DNA of 64,000 nt, taken from positions 1 to 64,000 of the forward strand of contig NZ_SIRT01000005.1 in NCBI RefSeq assembly GCF_004310325.1, in the 5' to 3' direction. The position numbers were made by a program, and so were the translations under genes. Shown here one piece after another: positions 19,851 to 29,523 of this stretch. The notes under the pieces were generated by a model. That model was not told the origin of the DNA and did no database searches. It saw only the letters and a list, made by a program, of their open reading frames with translations. The DNA is from Hyunsoonleella flava (lineage in GTDB: Bacteria > Bacteroidota > Bacteroidia > Flavobacteriales > Flavobacteriaceae). Each line of letters starts with the position of its first letter. Within the stretch, counting starts at the first letter, position 1.

Positions 19851-21052
19851 TGAAAAACATCATCCAAACTATAGCCATAATATTAATAGCAGCTAATTTC
19901 AGTCTCATAAATGCTCAAGCGAGTTATTACAACCCCACACACTACAGTGGTATTTTTTACGGACAACCCTCAAGTGCAAGAGCGACAGGCATGGGATTAA
20001 CCACCATAACGTTAGATGGTGTAGAAAATGTATTTTATAATCCCGCAACCATTGGCTTAACTAAAGAAAAAGTTAATGTACACTTAAATTATGCCTTAGG
20101 CAGCCCTGTTTATAAGGGCAGTCAGTATCCGTTTTTAGGAATATCATACCGTATTAATGACAAACTAATAGTTAGTGCTAGCAATTTAAATTGGTGGGAC
20201 GAAAAAAATTCGCCTTGGACAACCATAATTGGCGGTTTTGAAGAAAGTGTAGAGCGTCGAAGTCAATCTGTTTATCTGCTTACTGGCAACTACGAAATAA
20301 TTCCAGGTTTAAATTTTGGCGTTTCTGGAAATTATCTTGTAAGCAGGTCGCTAGACGATAATGTAACTAATTCTGAATTTATACTATCTGTTGGAGCCAT
20401 TTATACAAAGGAAGTAGACTTTATTAAGTCAGATAATCTCTCAAATCAACGTCTAGTATTTGCTGGAAGCTTGGTAAATGCCCTAATGAAAAACAGAATA
20501 GAACAAACCTATCTAGATAATTTAAACTACAGAGATTTACCCATTCATTTGTCCTTTGGAGCAGCTTATAAGACTACATTGGCTATTCGACCAGACTTCA
20601 CTGAGGGGAAAGGGTTTTTTAGCGGTGCACCAAAAACATTAGACTTAGCAATACATTTACAATATAGAGATGTACTTCCTGGCCCAAAAGAAACCATTCA
20701 GAACATAAATCATGAAAATAACACTGCCTTTGGTATTGGTGCTGAGGCATGGTTTATGAATTTACTAGCTTTACGCCTTGGTTATTATAATGAAACTAGA
20801 CCAACAGGAGACAAACCAGATGGCGGGTTTTGGGCTACAGGCCGCAAAAAAGGACTTACTTGGGGTTTTGGTGTAAACCTACCAGTAAACCGGCTAACAA
20901 ATGGTAAATTGCCTTTTAATAGCGAAGTGAATTTTGTAACGAGCAGAATTCTGGATGATTATGCCGACAACTTCACACCTCCTTCTTATTTTACAGATAG
21001 AACGTTTCTTTTTTCAGTAGGTATCAACCTTAAATTTGTAGATAAAAACTAA
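19850..21052 (+). CDS. PorV/PorQ-like outer-membrane barrel protein
   Basis: A 400-residue protein with a signal peptide (1-23, ending at NAQA). The mature N-terminus has SSARATGMGLTTITLDGVENVFYNPATIGL, the FadL-like hatch motif shared with PorV/PorQ/OmpP1 proteins of type IX secretion. Beta-strands follow to a C-terminal strand ending in phenylalanine-rich residues. It may be a surface-protein shuttle or a transporter. It is not adjacent to other por genes, so the role is uncertain. Confidence 0.7.
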   Translation: MKNIIQTIAIILIAANFSLINAQASYYNPTHYSGIFYGQPSSARATGMGLTTITLDGVENVFYNPATIGLTKEKVNVHLNYALGSPVYKGSQYPFLGISYRINDKLIVSASNLNWWDEKNSPWTTIIGGFEESVERRSQSVYLLTGNYEIIPGLNFGVSGNYLVSRSLDDNVTNSEFILSVGAIYTKEVDFIKSDNLSNQRLVFAGSLVNALMKNRIEQTYLDNLNYRDLPIHLSFGAAYKTTLAIRPDFTEGKGFFSGAPKTLDLAIHLQYRDVLPGPKETIQNINHENNTAFGIGAEAWFMNLLALRLGYYNETRPTGDKPDGGFWATGRKKGLTWGFGVNLPVNRLTNGKLPFNSEVNFVTSRILDDYADNFTPPSYFTDRTFLFSVGINLKFVDKN

Positions 21053-21081
21053 TTTTATATTATGGTTTTAGTATTTGTAAT

Positions 21082-21124
21082 ACCCAATCCGGTTGTAAAA
21101 ACTGTTTACTTGGATTGGGTTTTT
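21082..21124 (+). terminator. Intrinsic terminator
   Basis: Stem ACCCAATCC / GGATTGGGT followed by a T run, just after the PorV-like gene. A smaller GTAAA / TTTAC helix lies in the loop. Confidence 0.85.
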
Positions 21125-21185
21125 ACATATCAATTTTCAATCCTAAAAAGCCTGAATTTTTCAGTTAAAATAATCCCCTACACTA

Positions 21186-21216
21186 TTTGGTAATCAAATA
21201 TATAATCGTAAATTTG
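21186..21216 (+). promoter_or_regulatory. Promoter of rplM-rpsI
   Basis: TTTG at 21186-21189 and TAAATTTG at 21209-21216 with a 19-nt spacer match the Bacteroidota promoter consensus. A CTCTTT / AAAGAG hairpin (21221-21237) is at the very start of the predicted mRNA leader, where L13 autoregulation might act. That last point is inference. Confidence 0.75.
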
Positions 21217-21265
21217 CAAACTCTTTTTGAGAAAGAGGAATGTTTAATCAGAAAAATAAATTAGT

Positions 21266-21721
21266 GTGGACACATTAAGCTACAAAACGATTTCGGCAAA
21301 CAAAGCTACTGTAGATAAGCAGTGGGTTGTTGTTGATGCTGATAATCAAACGCTTGGTCGTTTAGCTTCTAAAGTTGCAAAACTTTTAAGAGGTAAGCAC
21401 AAGCCAAACTTCACACCACACGTTGATTGCGGCGATAACGTTATTGTTATTAATGCTGAAAAAATCAACTTATCTGGAAACAAGTGGAACGATAAGTCAT
21501 ACATTCGCCACACGGGTTATCCAGGAGGTCAAAGAAGTTTAACTGCTACCGAGTTGTATGGAAAAAACCCTGCTCGTATAGTAGAAAAATCAGTAAAAGG
21601 AATGCTGCCTAAAAACAAATTAGGTTCAGCTTTATTCCGTAACCTAACGGTTGTAGTAGGTGCTGAGCACAAACATGAAGCTCAAAAGCCTAAAACAATC
21701 AATTTAAATGAATTCAAATAA
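21266..21721 (+). CDS. rplM: 50S ribosomal protein L13
   Basis: An early-assembly large-subunit protein that binds 23S rRNA. The 151-residue sequence has [29 protein letters not shown] and the conserved GMLPKNKLG. It begins with GTG (Met-Asp-Thr-Leu-Ser), a start kept in related flavobacterial L13 genes as I recall. The stop is directly followed by the rpsI start codon. Confidence 0.97.
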   Translation: MDTLSYKTISANKATVDKQWVVVDADNQTLGRLASKVAKLLRGKHKPNFTPHVDCGDNVIVINAEKINLSGNKWNDKSYIRHTGYPGGQRSLTATELYGKNPARIVEKSVKGMLPKNKLGSALFRNLTVVVGAEHKHEAQKPKTINLNEFK

Positions 21722-22108
21722 ATGGATGTAATTCACAAAATCGGCCGTAGAAAGACGGCTGTTGCTCGTGCCTATGTTTCTAAAGGAAAAGGAAACATTA
21801 CGATTAACAAAAAAGACTTAACCGATTACTTTACTACAGGTACGTTACAGTATAAAGTAAAGCAACCATTGGTTTTGACTAACAATGACGGCAACTTTGA
21901 TATTACAGTAAATGTATATGGCGGTGGTATCACTGGTCAAGCAGAAGCTGTACGTTTAGCATTATCCCGCGCTATGTGCGAAGTAGATGCTGAAAACAGA
22001 GGTATCCTAAAGCCAGAAGGTTTATTAACCAGAGATCCAAGAATGGTAGAGCGTAAGAAATTCGGTCAGAAGAAAGCGCGTAAGAAATTCCAGTTCTCTA
22101 AACGTTAA
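21722..22108 (+). CDS. rpsI: 30S ribosomal protein S9
   Basis: A 128-residue small-subunit protein whose basic C-terminal tail (KKFGQKKARKKFQFSKR) reaches the P-site tRNA anticodon. The N-terminal IGRRKTAVARAYV and GGGITGQAEAVRLALSRA are diagnostic. The ATG follows the rplM TAA with no gap, so the two genes are coupled. Confidence 0.97.
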   Translation: MDVIHKIGRRKTAVARAYVSKGKGNITINKKDLTDYFTTGTLQYKVKQPLVLTNNDGNFDITVNVYGGGITGQAEAVRLALSRAMCEVDAENRGILKPEGLLTRDPRMVERKKFGQKKARKKFQFSKR

Positions 22109-22122
22109 TATTCCAAAACTCT

Positions 22123-22156
22123 TAATTCAGAATCTGAAAGTTCAGATTCTGAATTA
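22123..22156 (+). terminator. Perfect 16-bp hairpin terminator after rpsI
   Basis: TAATTCAGAATCTGAA pairs perfectly with its complement across a 2-nt loop, followed by a T-rich stretch. It ends the rplM-rpsI unit. Between here and rpsB a small TCCGC / GCGGA hairpin is also seen near 22219-22232. Confidence 0.85.
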
Positions 22157-22325
22157 CTTTATTTTATTGAAAATGCTGAAAAATTCAGCAAAATTAAAAC
22201 CAGTTATTGTTGTCTATTCCGCATAGGCGGAAAGATTTAGTTTAGCATCTAAATGATTAAGGCGAATTTTTTTAAAATGACCACTTAATCATTGCTAATT
22301 CAACAGAACGTAAACTATTACAAAA

Positions 22326-23102
22326 ATGGCAGTAGAAGTAAAAGAACTACTAGAAGCAGGTGTGCACTTTGGACACCTTACACGTAAGTGGGACCCAAAT
22401 ATGGCACCTTACGTTTACATGGAGCGTAACGGCATCCATATTATCAACCTTTACAAAACAGCAGCTAAAATTGACGAAGCAGGAGCAGCATTAGCAAAAA
22501 TTGCAGCCTCAGGTCGAAAAATTTTATTTGTTGCTACTAAAAAACAAGCAAAGGATATTGTTGCTGAAAAAGCAAGTGCTGTTAACATGCCTTACATTAC
22601 TGAAAGATGGCCAGGTGGAATGTTAACCAACTTTGTTACTATCAGAAAAGCGGTTAAGAAAATGGCTGCTATTGATAGAATGAAGAAAGATGGCACCTTC
22701 AACACATTATCTAAAAAAGAGCGTTTACAGGTAGATCGTCTAAGAGCTAAATTAGAAAAGAATTTAGGTTCTATTAGTGACATGACACGTTTACCAGGTG
22801 CTTTGTTTGTTGTGGATATTAAGCGTGAGCATATTGCGATTAAGGAAGCTCAAAAATTAAACATTCCAATTTTTGCAATGGTAGATACAAACTCTGATCC
22901 TCGTCAAGTGGATTATGTAATACCAGCAAATGACGATGCTTCTAAATCGATAAGCAAAATCTTAACTCATGTTACTGATGCAGTAGCAGGAGGATTAGCA
23001 GAACGTAAGGCAGAAAAAGAAGCTGCATCAGCGGAAAAAGAGCCTAAGGCAGAAGCTAAAAAAGCAGAAGTTGCTCCAGCAAAATCTGAAGAAGAAGAAT
23101 AA
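22326..23102 (+). CDS. rpsB: 30S ribosomal protein S2
   Basis: A 258-residue small-subunit protein bound near the 5' end of mRNA and S1. It has EAGVHFGHLTRKWDPNM, ERWPGGMLTNF and DMTRLPGALFVVDI. The last 30 residues are a Lys/Glu/Ala-rich tail of low complexity. It stands before tsf, the usual order. Confidence 0.97.
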   Translation: MAVEVKELLEAGVHFGHLTRKWDPNMAPYVYMERNGIHIINLYKTAAKIDEAGAALAKIAASGRKILFVATKKQAKDIVAEKASAVNMPYITERWPGGMLTNFVTIRKAVKKMAAIDRMKKDGTFNTLSKKERLQVDRLRAKLEKNLGSISDMTRLPGALFVVDIKREHIAIKEAQKLNIPIFAMVDTNSDPRQVDYVIPANDDASKSISKILTHVTDAVAGGLAERKAEKEAASAEKEPKAEAKKAEVAPAKSEEEE

Positions 23103-23186
23103 ATAACATTAATACAACATAAATAAGTCGTTTAGTTATTTTCTTCACTGAAATAAATTGAACGACTTTTTTAAATTATAAATACT

Positions 23187-24161
23187 ATGAGTACTACAGT
23201 AAAAGTAACGGCCCAAGAGGTAAATAAGCTAAGACAAGCTACTGGTGCAGGTATGATGGACTGCAAAAAAGCTTTAGTTGAAGCTGAAGGAGATTTTGAT
23301 AAAGCTATTGAAATCTTACGTAAAAAAGGACAAAAAGTTGCAGCCAAAAGAGCAGATAGAGAATCTAGCGAAGGTGCTGCTGTAGCAAAAGTAAATGCTG
23401 ATAATACCGTTGGTGTTGCTATTGTTTTAGGTTGTGAAACTGACTTTGTTGGTAAAAACGAAAACTTTTTAGCACTAGCCAGTGAGTTAGGTGATATTGC
23501 TTTAACTACATCTTCTAAAGACGAATTCTTAGCTGCTGATTTCGGTGGTATGACAGTTGCAGATAAATTAGTGGAGCAAACAGGTGTAATTGGTGAGAAA
23601 TTAGACATTAAAGCTTTTGAAAAAGTAGAAGCTGCTTACGTTGGTTCGTATGTTCATATTAATAAAATTGCTGCTATTGTTGGTTTTTCCAGCGTTGTAG
23701 ACAATATTGAAACGCTTGCAAAAGATGTAGCAATGCAAATTGCTTCGATGGGAGCAACTACATTATCTTATAAGGATTTTGACCCTGCTTATGTAGCATC
23801 AGAAACCGAAGCAAGAATTGCAGCTATTGAAAAAGATAATGAAGAATTGGAGCGTTTAGGAAAAACATTGAAGAATGTACCTAAATACATTTCGCAATTA
23901 CAATTAACACCTGAGGTTATCGCTGAAGCTGAAGAAGCCGCAAAAGCAGAATTGAAAGCTGAAGGTAAGCCAGAGCAAATCTGGGATAGAATTTTACCAG
24001 GTAAAATGCAACGTTTCATTTCTGATAACACTACTTTAGACCAAGAGCAGTGTTTATTAAATCAGAATTTCATTAAAGATGAAAAGAAAACTGTTGAAGC
24101 TTATGTTGCTTCTTATGGTGAAGTAGAAATCACTGCATTTAAGAGAGTTACTTTAGGATAA
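23187..24161 (+). CDS. tsf: Elongation factor Ts
   Basis: Nucleotide exchange factor that reloads EF-Tu with GTP. The 324 residues contain the N-terminal UBA-like domain (VNKLRQATGAGMMDCKKALVE), the VGVAIVLGCETDFVGKNENF core and the C-terminal DQEQCLLNQNFIKD. A duplicated core is typical of Bacteroidota EF-Ts. It is followed by an intrinsic terminator. Confidence 0.97.
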   Translation: MSTTVKVTAQEVNKLRQATGAGMMDCKKALVEAEGDFDKAIEILRKKGQKVAAKRADRESSEGAAVAKVNADNTVGVAIVLGCETDFVGKNENFLALASELGDIALTTSSKDEFLAADFGGMTVADKLVEQTGVIGEKLDIKAFEKVEAAYVGSYVHINKIAAIVGFSSVVDNIETLAKDVAMQIASMGATTLSYKDFDPAYVASETEARIAAIEKDNEELERLGKTLKNVPKYISQLQLTPEVIAEAEEAAKAELKAEGKPEQIWDRILPGKMQRFISDNTTLDQEQCLLNQNFIKDEKKTVEAYVASYGEVEITAFKRVTLG

Positions 24162-24187
24162 CATTTCTTAAAAACTATAGATATTTA

Positions 24188-24219
24188 ACCACTATCCATT
24201 TTGGATGGTGGTTTTTTTT
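24188..24219 (+). terminator. Intrinsic terminator after tsf
   Basis: ACCACTATCC pairs with GGATGGTGGT (one G-U pair), followed by eight T. Confidence 0.9.
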
Positions 24220-24295
24220 GCCTAAAATCGAAGTCAGAAATAAATTTCAGAAATAAAAAAAATGTTTAGTTTTGCTAAACTTCATAATACACCCA

Positions 24296-25003
24296 ATGAA
24301 ATACAAAAGAATACTCCTCAAACTATCTGGCGAAGCCTTAATGGGAAATCGGCAATACGGTATAGATCCAGAACGCTTAGCAGAATATGCGCACGATATT
24401 AAAACTATTACAGATAAAGGCGTACAAGTAGCCATTGTAATTGGTGGCGGGAATATTTTTAGAGGTGTAGCAGGTGCAAGTAATGGTATGGATCGCGTTC
24501 AAGGAGACCATATGGGCATGCTCGCAACAGTAATAAATGGTTTGGCTCTACAAGGAGCACTTGAGGATGCAGATATCCCTACACGCTTACAAACTGCCAT
24601 AAAAATAAATGAGGTAGCAGAACCTTTTATACGTCGAAAAGCAATGCGCCATTTAGAAAAAGGTCGTGTAGTGATTTTTGGTGGTGGTACTGGAAATCCT
24701 TATTTTACAACAGATTCCGCCGCTGTATTGCGTGCTATTGAAATTGAAGCAGACGTAATTTTAAAAGGCACAAGAGTTGATGGGATTTACAATGCCGACC
24801 CAGAAAAAGATAGTACTGCAACCAAATTTAGTAACATTACATTTGATGATGTATTGAAACGTGGTTTAAAAGTGATGGATACTACGGCATTTACATTAAG
24901 CCAAGAAAACAAATTACCAATTATTGTTTTTGACATGAACAAAAAGGGGAACTTACTAAAAGTGGTTTCTGGAGAATCAATTGGTACCGAAGTAAATATT
25001 TAA
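24296..25003 (+). CDS. pyrH: UMP kinase
   Basis: Phosphorylates UMP to UDP with ATP, as a hexamer regulated by GTP and UTP. It has [14 protein letters not shown], the GGGNIFRG loop, and [11 protein letters not shown]. The ATG at 24296 is chosen because it gives the usual 235-residue protein starting [12 protein letters not shown]. An in-frame TTG 24 nt upstream would only add a non-conserved extension. frr follows 48 nt later. Confidence 0.96.
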   Translation: MKYKRILLKLSGEALMGNRQYGIDPERLAEYAHDIKTITDKGVQVAIVIGGGNIFRGVAGASNGMDRVQGDHMGMLATVINGLALQGALEDADIPTRLQTAIKINEVAEPFIRRKAMRHLEKGRVVIFGGGTGNPYFTTDSAAVLRAIEIEADVILKGTRVDGIYNADPEKDSTATKFSNITFDDVLKRGLKVMDTTAFTLSQENKLPIIVFDMNKKGNLLKVVSGESIGTEVNI

Positions 25004-25051
25004 ATGTGGCGTAATTTTTGAATCTTTATAGATAATTTAAAATTTTAAAAG

Positions 25052-25609
25052 ATGAACGAAGACTTACAATTTATATTAGATACAGCCAAAGAAGCAATGG
25101 ATGCTGCTCTTAAGCATCTTGAAAAACAATTGGTGAATATTAGAGCGGGTAAAGCATCTCCTTCTATGCTTGGAAGTGTAATGGTGGATTATTATGGCTC
25201 TCAAACTCCATTAAACCAGGTTGCAAATGTAAATACACCTGACGGCCGAACTATAACTGTGCAGCCTTGGGAAAAAAGTATGTTGCAAGAAATAGAGCGT
25301 GGTATTATGGTGGCAAACCTGGGTTTTAATCCTATGAATAATGGTGAAAGCATTATTATTAATGTTCCGCCATTAACTGAAGAACGCCGAAAAATACTTG
25401 CAAAACAAGCAAAATCTGAAGCAGAGGATGCAAAAGTTGGTGTGCGAAATGCACGTAAAGAAGCTAACAATGATATTAAGAAGCTGGATGATGTATCTGA
25501 AGATCTTCAGAAGAATGCTGAAATTGACATACAAGAAATGACGGATAGTTACGTTAACAGAATAGATGAGATCTTTGACAATAAGGAAAAAGAGATCATG
25601 ACCGTATAA
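25052..25609 (+). CDS. frr: Ribosome recycling factor
   Basis: Splits post-termination ribosomes together with EF-G. It has 185 residues with NIRAGKASPSMLGSVMVDYYGSQTPLNQ, ITVQPWEKS, and PPLTEERRKILAKQAK. The order pyrH-frr is conserved. A short GTCGCTT hairpin terminator follows at once. Confidence 0.97.
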   Translation: MNEDLQFILDTAKEAMDAALKHLEKQLVNIRAGKASPSMLGSVMVDYYGSQTPLNQVANVNTPDGRTITVQPWEKSMLQEIERGIMVANLGFNPMNNGESIIINVPPLTEERRKILAKQAKSEAEDAKVGVRNARKEANNDIKKLDDVSEDLQKNAEIDIQEMTDSYVNRIDEIFDNKEKEIMTV

Positions 25610-25613
25610 AAAG

Positions 25614-25638
25614 AAGCGACAACAACGTCGCTTTTTTT
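25614..25638 (+). terminator. Intrinsic terminator after frr
   Basis: AAGCGAC / GTCGCTT stem with a 6-nt loop and a T run. Confidence 0.9.
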
Positions 25639-25666
25639 CTTTAAAACCCGTATTCTTTTCTCATAA

Positions 25667-26935
25667 ATGCTAAAATATTGTGCTCTTGTTTTTTATTTTT
25701 CTTTTGCAGTAGCACAAGCTCAAAATGCTTCAATTAACTTTTTTGAAATTGAACAGGACTCCGTTAAAAAGAATTTCTTTTTAAAGCAATTAGGTAATGG
25801 CTACTTCCCAACTAAATATTTTGATTTTGATTTAAGGTATTTAGTAAAGTATAATCAATATGAAGGTTTAAGAACTGGCCTTGGAGGGGTTACAAATAAG
25901 AACTTTTCAGAAAAATTTAAAATTGATGGTTACACCGTTTATGGTTTTAGGGATGACGCTTACAAATTCAGTATTGGAGGAAGCACAAGACTATCTAAAC
26001 GTACGGATACCTGGTTAAGAGTTTCTTATACTGACGATTTACAGGAAACCGGAAGCTCAAAATTTTTGACGGATACACGGTTTTTTCAATTCTTCGAGCC
26101 TCGACTCTTGAATATTGATTTATTTCATCGGCACATTACACAGGCTATCTCGGTTAAGCATAAATTTCACCCCAAATTATCTACCGAATCGCAATTTGCC
26201 TCAAGTAATGTGGATCCGACTTATAATTACGTTTTTAACTTAGATGGCCAACTTTACAACAAATTTCAATTTACTACAGCTACTGTATCCATGCAATGGA
26301 GCCCGTTTAACCAGTTTAAAATTGTTGACAATCTATATGAAAACATAAAAGAGGGCTACCCCAAGTTTACTTTACAATATACAAAGAGCGTGAAAGATGT
26401 TTTGAAAGGAAATTTTAATTTCTCAATGTTAGACTTTAAAACTATTCATCGGCATTTGCATAAAAATAAAAATGTGTCAGAAATCACTTTGGTTTCTGGT
26501 ATTGCAAGAGGCGACACTCCTTTAACACACCTATATCATGCTTACCCTAATAATATTAATAAAGAGACTATTCTACAGCGTTTCTCAGTTGCTGGTATTA
26601 CTAGTTTTGAAACCATGTTTTTTAATGAGTTCTTTTCAGATAAATTTACCACAATTCAATTCAAGCACTTCTTAAAGCCCTTTAATGTTTCAGTACGCTA
26701 TAAGCCTCAATTAGTATTGATTACTAGATATGCTATTGGAGATATGGATAGTCCAGAAAGACATCAAAATATTACCTTTGGCTCCTTGAATAAAGGCTAC
26801 ACAGAGTCTGGATTTGAACTCAACAAACTACTCTTTGGTTTTGGTTTGAGTTTTACGTATCGTTATGGCGCATATCACCTTCCAAACTTTGAGGATAATA
26901 TTGCTTTTAAATTCACATTTAACCTAACATTATAA
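25667..26935 (+). CDS. Outer-membrane barrel protein resembling the C-terminal half of DUF5686
   Basis: A 422-residue protein with a signal peptide (1-19, ending at AQAQ) and beta-barrel strands throughout, including FSEKFKIDGYTVYGFRDDAYKFSIGG and the last strand GAYHLPNFEDNIAFKFTFNLTL. The sequence resembles the barrel half of DUF5686/carboxypeptidase-regulatory-like proteins. The usual N-terminal regulatory-like domain is missing. The signal peptide joins directly to the barrel, so it may be a natural short form rather than a broken gene. Confidence 0.7.
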   Translation: MLKYCALVFYFSFAVAQAQNASINFFEIEQDSVKKNFFLKQLGNGYFPTKYFDFDLRYLVKYNQYEGLRTGLGGVTNKNFSEKFKIDGYTVYGFRDDAYKFSIGGSTRLSKRTDTWLRVSYTDDLQETGSSKFLTDTRFFQFFEPRLLNIDLFHRHITQAISVKHKFHPKLSTESQFASSNVDPTYNYVFNLDGQLYNKFQFTTATVSMQWSPFNQFKIVDNLYENIKEGYPKFTLQYTKSVKDVLKGNFNFSMLDFKTIHRHLHKNKNVSEITLVSGIARGDTPLTHLYHAYPNNINKETILQRFSVAGITSFETMFFNEFFSDKFTTIQFKHFLKPFNVSVRYKPQLVLITRYAIGDMDSPERHQNITFGSLNKGYTESGFELNKLLFGFGLSFTYRYGAYHLPNFEDNIAFKFTFNLTL

Positions 26936-26946
26936 TCGATTTGCAG

Positions 26947-26975
26947 TTGTTAATACATTGTTTTTTCTACCTTTG
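26947..26975 (+). promoter_or_regulatory. Promoter of the MMPL exporter gene
   Basis: TTG at 26947-26949 and TACCTTTG at 26968-26975 with an 18-nt spacer. The ATG lies 20 nt further on. Confidence 0.7.
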
Positions 26976-26995
26976 CGCAGCTTTTATAACAGCTT

Positions 26996-29407
26996 ATGTT
27001 TAAATTGTTTACAAAGGATTTTTGGGATGTAACTGCTAGATTAATTCTTAGGAATAAAATCGCTATACTCATCGCAATTGTTATTGCTACATATTTGTTT
27101 AGTACGCAATGGGATTACATGCGTTTTAGCAATACTGAAGCCAATTTATTGCCCGATGATCATGAAGCGAATATTGCTTACAATAATTTTTTAGACAGGT
27201 TTGGCGAAGAAGGAAATCTAATCATAATTGGTGTAAAAGACAGTACTTTATTTGACATAGAAAAGCTTAACGCTTGGAACAGATTTTCTTCAGAATTTAA
27301 AAATCATGAAGCGGTAGAAGCCGTTATTTCCATAAAGGATCTTCAAAAGCTTGTAAAAAACACTGTAAAAGAAAAGTTTACCCTAGAACCGTTTATTAAA
27401 GATTCTATTTCAAGTACCTCCGAAGTTAAAACACTGCAACAGGAGCTTTTTGAAAAGTATCCGTTTTATGATAATTTTCTGTTCAATAGTGAAACCAAAA
27501 CAGTACGTACAGCGCTTTATTTAAAAAAATCGTTAGTAAATACATCTGCCAGAAAAGAATTTGTTCTTGAGGTTTTAGAACCCAAAATTGAGGCCTTTGA
27601 AAAGGATTATGATTTGGATGTACGTATTTCTGGGATGCCTTACATCCGTACTAAAAACTCTGAAAATATCATTGATGAAATTGGAAAGTTTGTAGTGGCG
27701 GCACTATTGGTTACCTCCATAATTTTCTTTTTCTTCTTTAGGTCGTTTAGAGCTACGTTCATTTCCTTAATAGTAGTTTGCATTGGGGTAATGTGGACCT
27801 TGGGTATTATTGGTTTACTAAAATATGAGATTACTGTTTTAACGGCTTTAATTCCGCCATTGATAATTGTAATTGGTATCCCAAACTGTATTTTCTTAAT
27901 CAATAAATACCAACACGAGGTAAAGCTTCATGGTAACAAGGTAAAATCATTACAGCGTGTCATCACTAAAATTGGTAATGCCACTTTAATGACTAATGTT
28001 ACTACAGCATCAGGTTTTGCTACGTTTATCCTTACAGAAAGTAAACTTTTAAAAGAATTTGGTATTGTTGCGTCCTTAAGTATCCTGGCTATTTTTATTC
28101 TCTGTCTACTTATAATTCCTATTATATATACATTCTTACCTTTTCCAAAAGATCGTCATTTAGAGCATTTAAACAAGCGCTGGATTGGTGGCTTTGTAAA
28201 TTGGATGGAATATATGGTACGCAATAAACGTATTGCCATTTATGCTGTTTCTGTTTTGCTTTTAACTATCAGCATGATTGGCATAAACCAAATAAAAGTT
28301 TCAGGAAGTCTAATTGAGGATATGCCACAAGAATCTCAATTTGTTAATGATATTCGGTTTTTTGAGGAAGAATTTGATGGTATCCTACCTGTTGAAATCA
28401 TGGTAGACACCAAGCGCAAGAAGGGTGTGATGAAGTTATCCACCTTAAAGCGCATGGATGAAATTGAAGAGTTTATTGTGGAAACACCAGAGCTTTCAAA
28501 ACCCATCTCAGTAGTTGGTTTGGTAAAATATTCTAAACAGGCTTACTATAACGGGAACCCAAAACATTACCAATTGCCAACCTCACAAGAGAACAGTTTT
28601 ATTCTTTCTTATGCTAAAAACTCATCCTCTGATGTGGATTTACTCAAGAACTTTGTAGATAGTACCGGTCAGTATGCACGTATCACAACGTTTATGAAAG
28701 ATATTGGCACTGATAAAATGGAACGTATCCAGGAAAACCTTCAAGATAAAATTGACAAAGTGTTTCCAGACGAACGTTATGATGTTACAATGACTGGGAA
28801 AGCATTGGTGTTTCAAAAAGGTACCAAATATTTGGTTAAAAACCTTGCAATTTCATTATCCCTTGCCATTTTGCTAATATCTCTCTTTATGGCGTATATG
28901 TTTAGGTCTGGAAGAATGATTATCGTATCACTTATACCAAACATTTTACCACTTCTGGTAACAGCAGGTGTCATGGGCTATATAGGCGTACCCATAAAGC
29001 CTTCAACCATTTTGGTGTTTAGTATTGCCTTTGGTATCTCGGTAGATGATACCATTCACTTTTTAGCAAAATACCGACAAGAATTACAGGCCAACAAATG
29101 GAAAATAAAACCATCTGTTTATGGTGCTTTAAAAGAAACTGGGGTAAGCATGTTTTACACCTCTATCGTTTTGTTCTTTGGGTTTTCGGTATTTACCATA
29201 TCCGATTTTGGAGGTACAGTAGCCTTGGGGGCTTTAGTATCGGCAACCTTATTGTTTGCCATGTTGTCTAATTTACTGCTATTGCCGTCGCTTCTTTTAT
29301 CATTAGAAAGAAGCATAGCCAACAAAGAGGTACTGAAGAAACCACCAATTAATATTATTCCTGAAGAGGACGATAATGATATGGAACTACCTGAAAATCA
29401 ATATTAA
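26996..29407 (+). CDS. MMPL/RND-family exporter
   Basis: An 803-residue inner-membrane protein with the RND duplication: a membrane helix, a periplasmic loop and five helices, repeated once (helices near 22-40, 225-380, 415-435 and 625-775). Charged residues in the fourth helix of each half (for example GISVDDTIHFLAKY) fit a proton-relay role. The family moves lipids, hopanoids or other hydrophobic molecules. The substrate is unknown. The extreme C-terminus is acidic. Confidence 0.85.
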   Translation: MFKLFTKDFWDVTARLILRNKIAILIAIVIATYLFSTQWDYMRFSNTEANLLPDDHEANIAYNNFLDRFGEEGNLIIIGVKDSTLFDIEKLNAWNRFSSEFKNHEAVEAVISIKDLQKLVKNTVKEKFTLEPFIKDSISSTSEVKTLQQELFEKYPFYDNFLFNSETKTVRTALYLKKSLVNTSARKEFVLEVLEPKIEAFEKDYDLDVRISGMPYIRTKNSENIIDEIGKFVVAALLVTSIIFFFFFRSFRATFISLIVVCIGVMWTLGIIGLLKYEITVLTALIPPLIIVIGIPNCIFLINKYQHEVKLHGNKVKSLQRVITKIGNATLMTNVTTASGFATFILTESKLLKEFGIVASLSILAIFILCLLIIPIIYTFLPFPKDRHLEHLNKRWIGGFVNWMEYMVRNKRIAIYAVSVLLLTISMIGINQIKVSGSLIEDMPQESQFVNDIRFFEEEFDGILPVEIMVDTKRKKGVMKLSTLKRMDEIEEFIVETPELSKPISVVGLVKYSKQAYYNGNPKHYQLPTSQENSFILSYAKNSSSDVDLLKNFVDSTGQYARITTFMKDIGTDKMERIQENLQDKIDKVFPDERYDVTMTGKALVFQKGTKYLVKNLAISLSLAILLISLFMAYMFRSGRMIIVSLIPNILPLLVTAGVMGYIGVPIKPSTILVFSIAFGISVDDTIHFLAKYRQELQANKWKIKPSVYGALKETGVSMFYTSIVLFFGFSVFTISDFGGTVALGALVSATLLFAMLSNLLLLPSLLLSLERSIANKEVLKKPPINIIPEEDDNDMELPENQY

Positions 29408-29523
29408 TTACAATTTCAAATCACATTTGATGAATTAATTCAAAATTTGCCTGATTTTTAGAATTTATTATTTGAATTTTAAACATTGAAACCATTATAT
29501 TTACTGTTCTAAACCCATAACAT

